A stretch of 7,753 nucleotides of DNA, from contig CALBPH010000440.1 in the NCBI GenBank assembly GCA_937899365.1, forward strand, positions 1 to 7,753, given 5' to 3'. Of the stretch, positions 5,058 to 7,753 are shown piece by piece. The position numbers and the translations under genes were made by a program. The notes below the pieces were generated by a model that did no database searches, was not told the origin of the DNA, and worked only from the letters and a program-made list of their open reading frames with translations. The DNA is from an uncultured Leptolyngbya sp. Lineage in GTDB: Bacteria > Cyanobacteriota > Cyanobacteriia > Phormidesmidales > Phormidesmidaceae. Within the stretch, counting starts at the first letter, position 1, and each line of letters starts with the position of its first letter.

Positions 5058-7748
5058 TTGCTAGAGCTGTATCGCAAACTTCGTCCCGGTGAGCCTCCCA
5101 CTGTATCCGGTGGTCAGCAGCTATTAAACTCCCGTTTCTTTGATCCTAAGCGCTACGACTTAGGGAAAGTGGGGCGTCATAAGCTCAATCGCAAACTGCG
5201 ATTAAATGTGCCCGATGCTATCCGAGTCCTTACTCCTCAAGATGTGCTCGCTGCCATCGATTACCTAATTAACCTAGAGTTTGACATTGGCATCATCGAT
5301 GACATCGATCACCTGGGTAATCGTCGGGTTCGTTCCGTTGGTGAGCTATTACAAAATCAAGTACGAGTTGGCCTCAATCGTTTAGAGCGTATTATCCGTG
5401 AGCGGATGACGGTCTCCGATTCCGACTCCCTGACCCCTGCGTCTCTGGTTAACCCCAAACCCCTGGCTGCCGCCATTAAGGAGTTCTTTGGTTCCAGTCA
5501 GCTGTCCCAGTTTATGGACCAAACTAACCCTCTGGCTGAGCTGACCCACAAGCGCCGTATCAGTGCCCTTGGTCCTGGCGGTCTAACCCGCGAGCGAGCT
5601 GGCTTTGCTGTTCGGGATATTCACCCATCTCACCACGGTCGTATTTGTCCGATTGAGACACCTGAGGGACCCAATGCCGGGTTAATTGGGTCTCTGGCCA
5701 CTCATGCGAGTGTGAATGATTTTGGCTTTATTGAAACGCCATTTTTCCAGGTCGACAACGGTCGCATTCGTAAAGATCTGCCGTCGACCTACATGACGGC
5801 TGACGAAGAAGACGACTTCCGCGTTGCTCCAGGTGATATTCCCATTGATATCGACGGCAATATTCTGGGCGAATCCGTACCTGTCCGCTATCGCCAAGAT
5901 TTTATTACCACGGCAAGTTCTGAAGTCGATTATGTGGCAGTGTCGCCCGTGCAGATTATTTCTGTAGCCACATCCCTGATTCCGTTTTTAGAGCATGACG
6001 ATGCTAACCGAGCCCTGATGGGATCAAACATGCAGCGTCAGGCGGTGCCCCTACTGCGCCCGGAACGCCCTCTGGTGGGAACGGGGTTAGAAGCCCAGGC
6101 AGCCCGTGACTCCGGCATGGTGGTTGTCAGTCCCGTTGATGGTGAAGTCACCTTCTTGGATGCCAGAAATGTTGTGGTTACCGATGCCGACGGTAATCAA
6201 TACGCCCAAGAGCTGCAAAAGTACCAGCGTTCGAATCAAGACACCTGCTTGAATCAGCGTCCCCTAGTGTTTGCTGGTGACAAAGTGGTTGCTGGCCAAG
6301 TGCTGGCCGATGGTTCTGCAACTGAGGGCGGGGAAATAGCCCTGGGGCAAAATGTCCTGGTGTCCTACATGCCTTGGGAAGGCTACAACTACGAAGATGC
6401 CATTCTTCTGAGTGAGCGTCTGGTCTATGACGATCTTTACACCTCTATTCATATTGAAAAGTTTGAAATTGAGGCTCGTCAGACCAAGCTAGGTCCAGAA
6501 GAAATTACCCGTGAAATTCCCAACGTGGGTGAAGATGCCCTACGTCAGCTAGATGAAACCGGCATCATTCGCATTGGTGCCTGGGTTACATCCGGCGACA
6601 TTCTGGTGGGTAAGGTGACGCCTAAGGGCGAATCTGACCAGCCCCCCGAAGAAAAACTACTGCGGGCTATCTTTGGTGAAAAAGCTCGAGACGTCAGAGA
6701 TAATTCTCTGCGGGTCCCCAACGGTGAAAAAGGTCGTGTCGTTGATGTTCGCGTCTTTACCCGTGAACAAGGGGATGAGCTACCCCCTGGTGCCAACATG
6801 GTGGTGCGGGTCTATGTTGCCCAAAAGCGCAAGATTCAAGTAGGCGATAAGATGGCAGGCCGCCATGGTAATAAGGGGATCATCTCTCGGATTTTGCCCA
6901 TCGAAGATATGCCATATCTACCCGATGGTACGCCGATTGATATTGTTCTCAATCCCTTGGGTGTACCGTCCCGTATGAATGTGGGGCAGGTCTTTGAATG
7001 CCTGTTAGGTTGGGCTGGCGAAAACCTCAATGCCCGCTTTAAGATAACGCCCTTTGATGAAATGTACGGCGACGAAGCGTCCATGGAAACCACCCATGGC
7101 AAGTTGCAGGATGCTCGAGATGCCACGGGTAATGGTTGGGTATTTAATCCTGAAGATCCTGGGAAAATCCAGCTCTATGATGGGCGGACAGGAGAAGCGT
7201 TTGATCGCCCCGTAACGGTGGGCAAACCCTACATGTTGAAACTCGTTCACTTGGTGGACGACAAGATTCACGCCCGCTCCACTGGTCCATACTCACTTGT
7301 AACCCAGCAACCGTTGGGTGGTAAGGCTCAGCAAGGCGGTCAGCGCTTTGGTGAAATGGAGGTGTGGGCTCTAGAAGCCTTTGGAGCTTCCTATACTTTG
7401 CAGGAACTTCTGACTGTTAAGTCTGACGATATGCAGGGACGTAACGAAGCTCTAAACGCCATTGTTAAAGGCAAGGCCATTCCCCGTCCGGGTACACCTG
7501 AGTCCTTCAAGGTTCTGATGCGTGAGCTTCAGTCCCTATGTCTAGATATTGCTGTCCACAAGTTAGAGACTCAGGAAGATGGCACCAGCCGTGATGTTGA
7601 AGTTGACTTGATGTCAGATTCAATCAATCGACGTTCCCCGTCGCGTCCTACCTATGAATCTATTTCTCGAGAGGAACCGGCTGCTGCTTCTGAAGCTCCC
7701 CCGGCTGCACCAGCGGCTGCGGCCCAAGCTCAGCTCGTTCGATGCTGA
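5058..7748 (+). CDS. rpoB: RNA polymerase beta subunit, C-terminal segment downstream of the in-frame TAA
   Basis: This 896-codon segment holds most of the beta subunit. In its own numbering: LRPGEPPTVSGGQQLL (8-23), DDIDHLGNRRVRSVGELLQN (81-100), the rifampicin-binding region QLSQFMDQTNPLAELTHKRR (148-167), ICPIETPEGPNAG (196-208), the flap region after GDILVGKVTPKG (513-524), the active-centre KIQVGDKMAGRHGNKG (592-607) with the conserved lysines, and the beta'-contacting IHARSTGPYSLVTQQPLGGK (737-756). No residue expected to be essential appears lost. The TTG at 5058 is only the first possible restart after the stop; the same frame extends back to 5031 and on to the TAA. A purine run GAAGAAGAAG (5046-5055) precedes the TTG, but it encodes acidic residues usual in the family. 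The next in-frame ATG is at 5406, which would lose 116 residues. The end is an Ala/Pro-rich tail closing in Cys-TGA. rpoC1 would be expected just past the edge. Confidence 0.9.
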   Translation: MLELYRKLRPGEPPTVSGGQQLLNSRFFDPKRYDLGKVGRHKLNRKLRLNVPDAIRVLTPQDVLAAIDYLINLEFDIGIIDDIDHLGNRRVRSVGELLQNQVRVGLNRLERIIRERMTVSDSDSLTPASLVNPKPLAAAIKEFFGSSQLSQFMDQTNPLAELTHKRRISALGPGGLTRERAGFAVRDIHPSHHGRICPIETPEGPNAGLIGSLATHASVNDFGFIETPFFQVDNGRIRKDLPSTYMTADEEDDFRVAPGDIPIDIDGNILGESVPVRYRQDFITTASSEVDYVAVSPVQIISVATSLIPFLEHDDANRALMGSNMQRQAVPLLRPERPLVGTGLEAQAARDSGMVVVSPVDGEVTFLDARNVVVTDADGNQYAQELQKYQRSNQDTCLNQRPLVFAGDKVVAGQVLADGSATEGGEIALGQNVLVSYMPWEGYNYEDAILLSERLVYDDLYTSIHIEKFEIEARQTKLGPEEITREIPNVGEDALRQLDETGIIRIGAWVTSGDILVGKVTPKGESDQPPEEKLLRAIFGEKARDVRDNSLRVPNGEKGRVVDVRVFTREQGDELPPGANMVVRVYVAQKRKIQVGDKMAGRHGNKGIISRILPIEDMPYLPDGTPIDIVLNPLGVPSRMNVGQVFECLLGWAGENLNARFKITPFDEMYGDEASMETTHGKLQDARDATGNGWVFNPEDPGKIQLYDGRTGEAFDRPVTVGKPYMLKLVHLVDDKIHARSTGPYSLVTQQPLGGKAQQGGQRFGEMEVWALEAFGASYTLQELLTVKSDDMQGRNEALNAIVKGKAIPRPGTPESFKVLMRELQSLCLDIAVHKLETQEDGTSRDVEVDLMSDSINRRSPSRPTYESISREEPAAASEAPPAAPAAAAQAQLVRC

Positions 7749-7753
7749 AGGCG

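Noticed and set aside
5020..5060. Frameshift as the cause of the rpoB interruption
   Set aside because: Both rpoB segments are in the same reading frame, and the nine codons between stop and TTG already read as family sequence, so no insertion or deletion is involved.
5640..5643. His-His in HPSHHGR of RpoB, where many bacteria have HPSHYGR
   Set aside because: I cannot exclude that His is normal in cyanobacterial RpoB, so I do not treat it as a sign of decay.

Overview
This window looks like a housekeeping stretch of a cyanobacterial chromosome. The best evidence is the order hisD, rpsT, tatD, rpoB, a layout familiar from cyanobacteria where rpoC1 and rpoC2 follow. The proteins fit this: an RpoB frame of about 1,116 codons without the large E. 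coli lineage-specific inserts, and a DQTNPLAELTHKRR rifampicin-region sequence. Two GCGATCGC (HIP1 core) octamers also agree. I cannot name a genus from sequence alone. I see no mobile element, CRISPR array, tRNA, rRNA or defence cluster.

Layout. At the left edge, running leftwards and cut by the window, is hslO (Hsp33 redox chaperone; N-terminal 264 residues, including the first CxC of its zinc site). A short divergent intergenic region separates it from a small SRPBCC-fold protein on the + strand. Converging on that gene is hisD (histidinol dehydrogenase, complete, - strand). A 160-base divergent region between hisD and rpsT holds a clear extended -10 promoter firing into rpsT (ribosomal protein S20, GTG start). 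tatD (metal-dependent hydrolase) follows six bases after rpsT and is very probably co-transcribed with it. A 454-base gene-free AT-rich stretch then leads into rpoB. It holds a second extended -10 promoter, which would give a leader of about 300 bases, a hairpin near its predicted start, a tandem repeat and a strong ribosome binding site.

The main anomaly is in rpoB (RNA polymerase beta subunit). The frame from the ATG at 4398 to the TGA at 7746-7748 is continuous and well conserved, except for one in-frame TAA at 5028-5030 (codon 211). As written, the gene gives a 210-residue N-terminal piece and, if translation restarts at a TTG at 5058, an 896-residue C-terminal piece. Nothing is shifted: the reading frame and the family-like residues continue straight through the stop. 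One base difference from a lysine, glutamine or glutamate codon explains it. The break lies where E. coli beta carries its dispensable region I insert, so a split protein is structurally conceivable. A sequencing or assembly error is the simplest explanation for an essential gene. Nuclear-style recoding of TAA is unlikely because neighbouring genes end with TAA.

Together the genes serve transcription (rpoB), translation (rpsT), histidine synthesis (hisD), oxidative-stress proteostasis (hslO) and a TatD-type deoxyribonuclease or hydrolase role. Apart from the rpoB interruption and its leader, the region looks ordinary.
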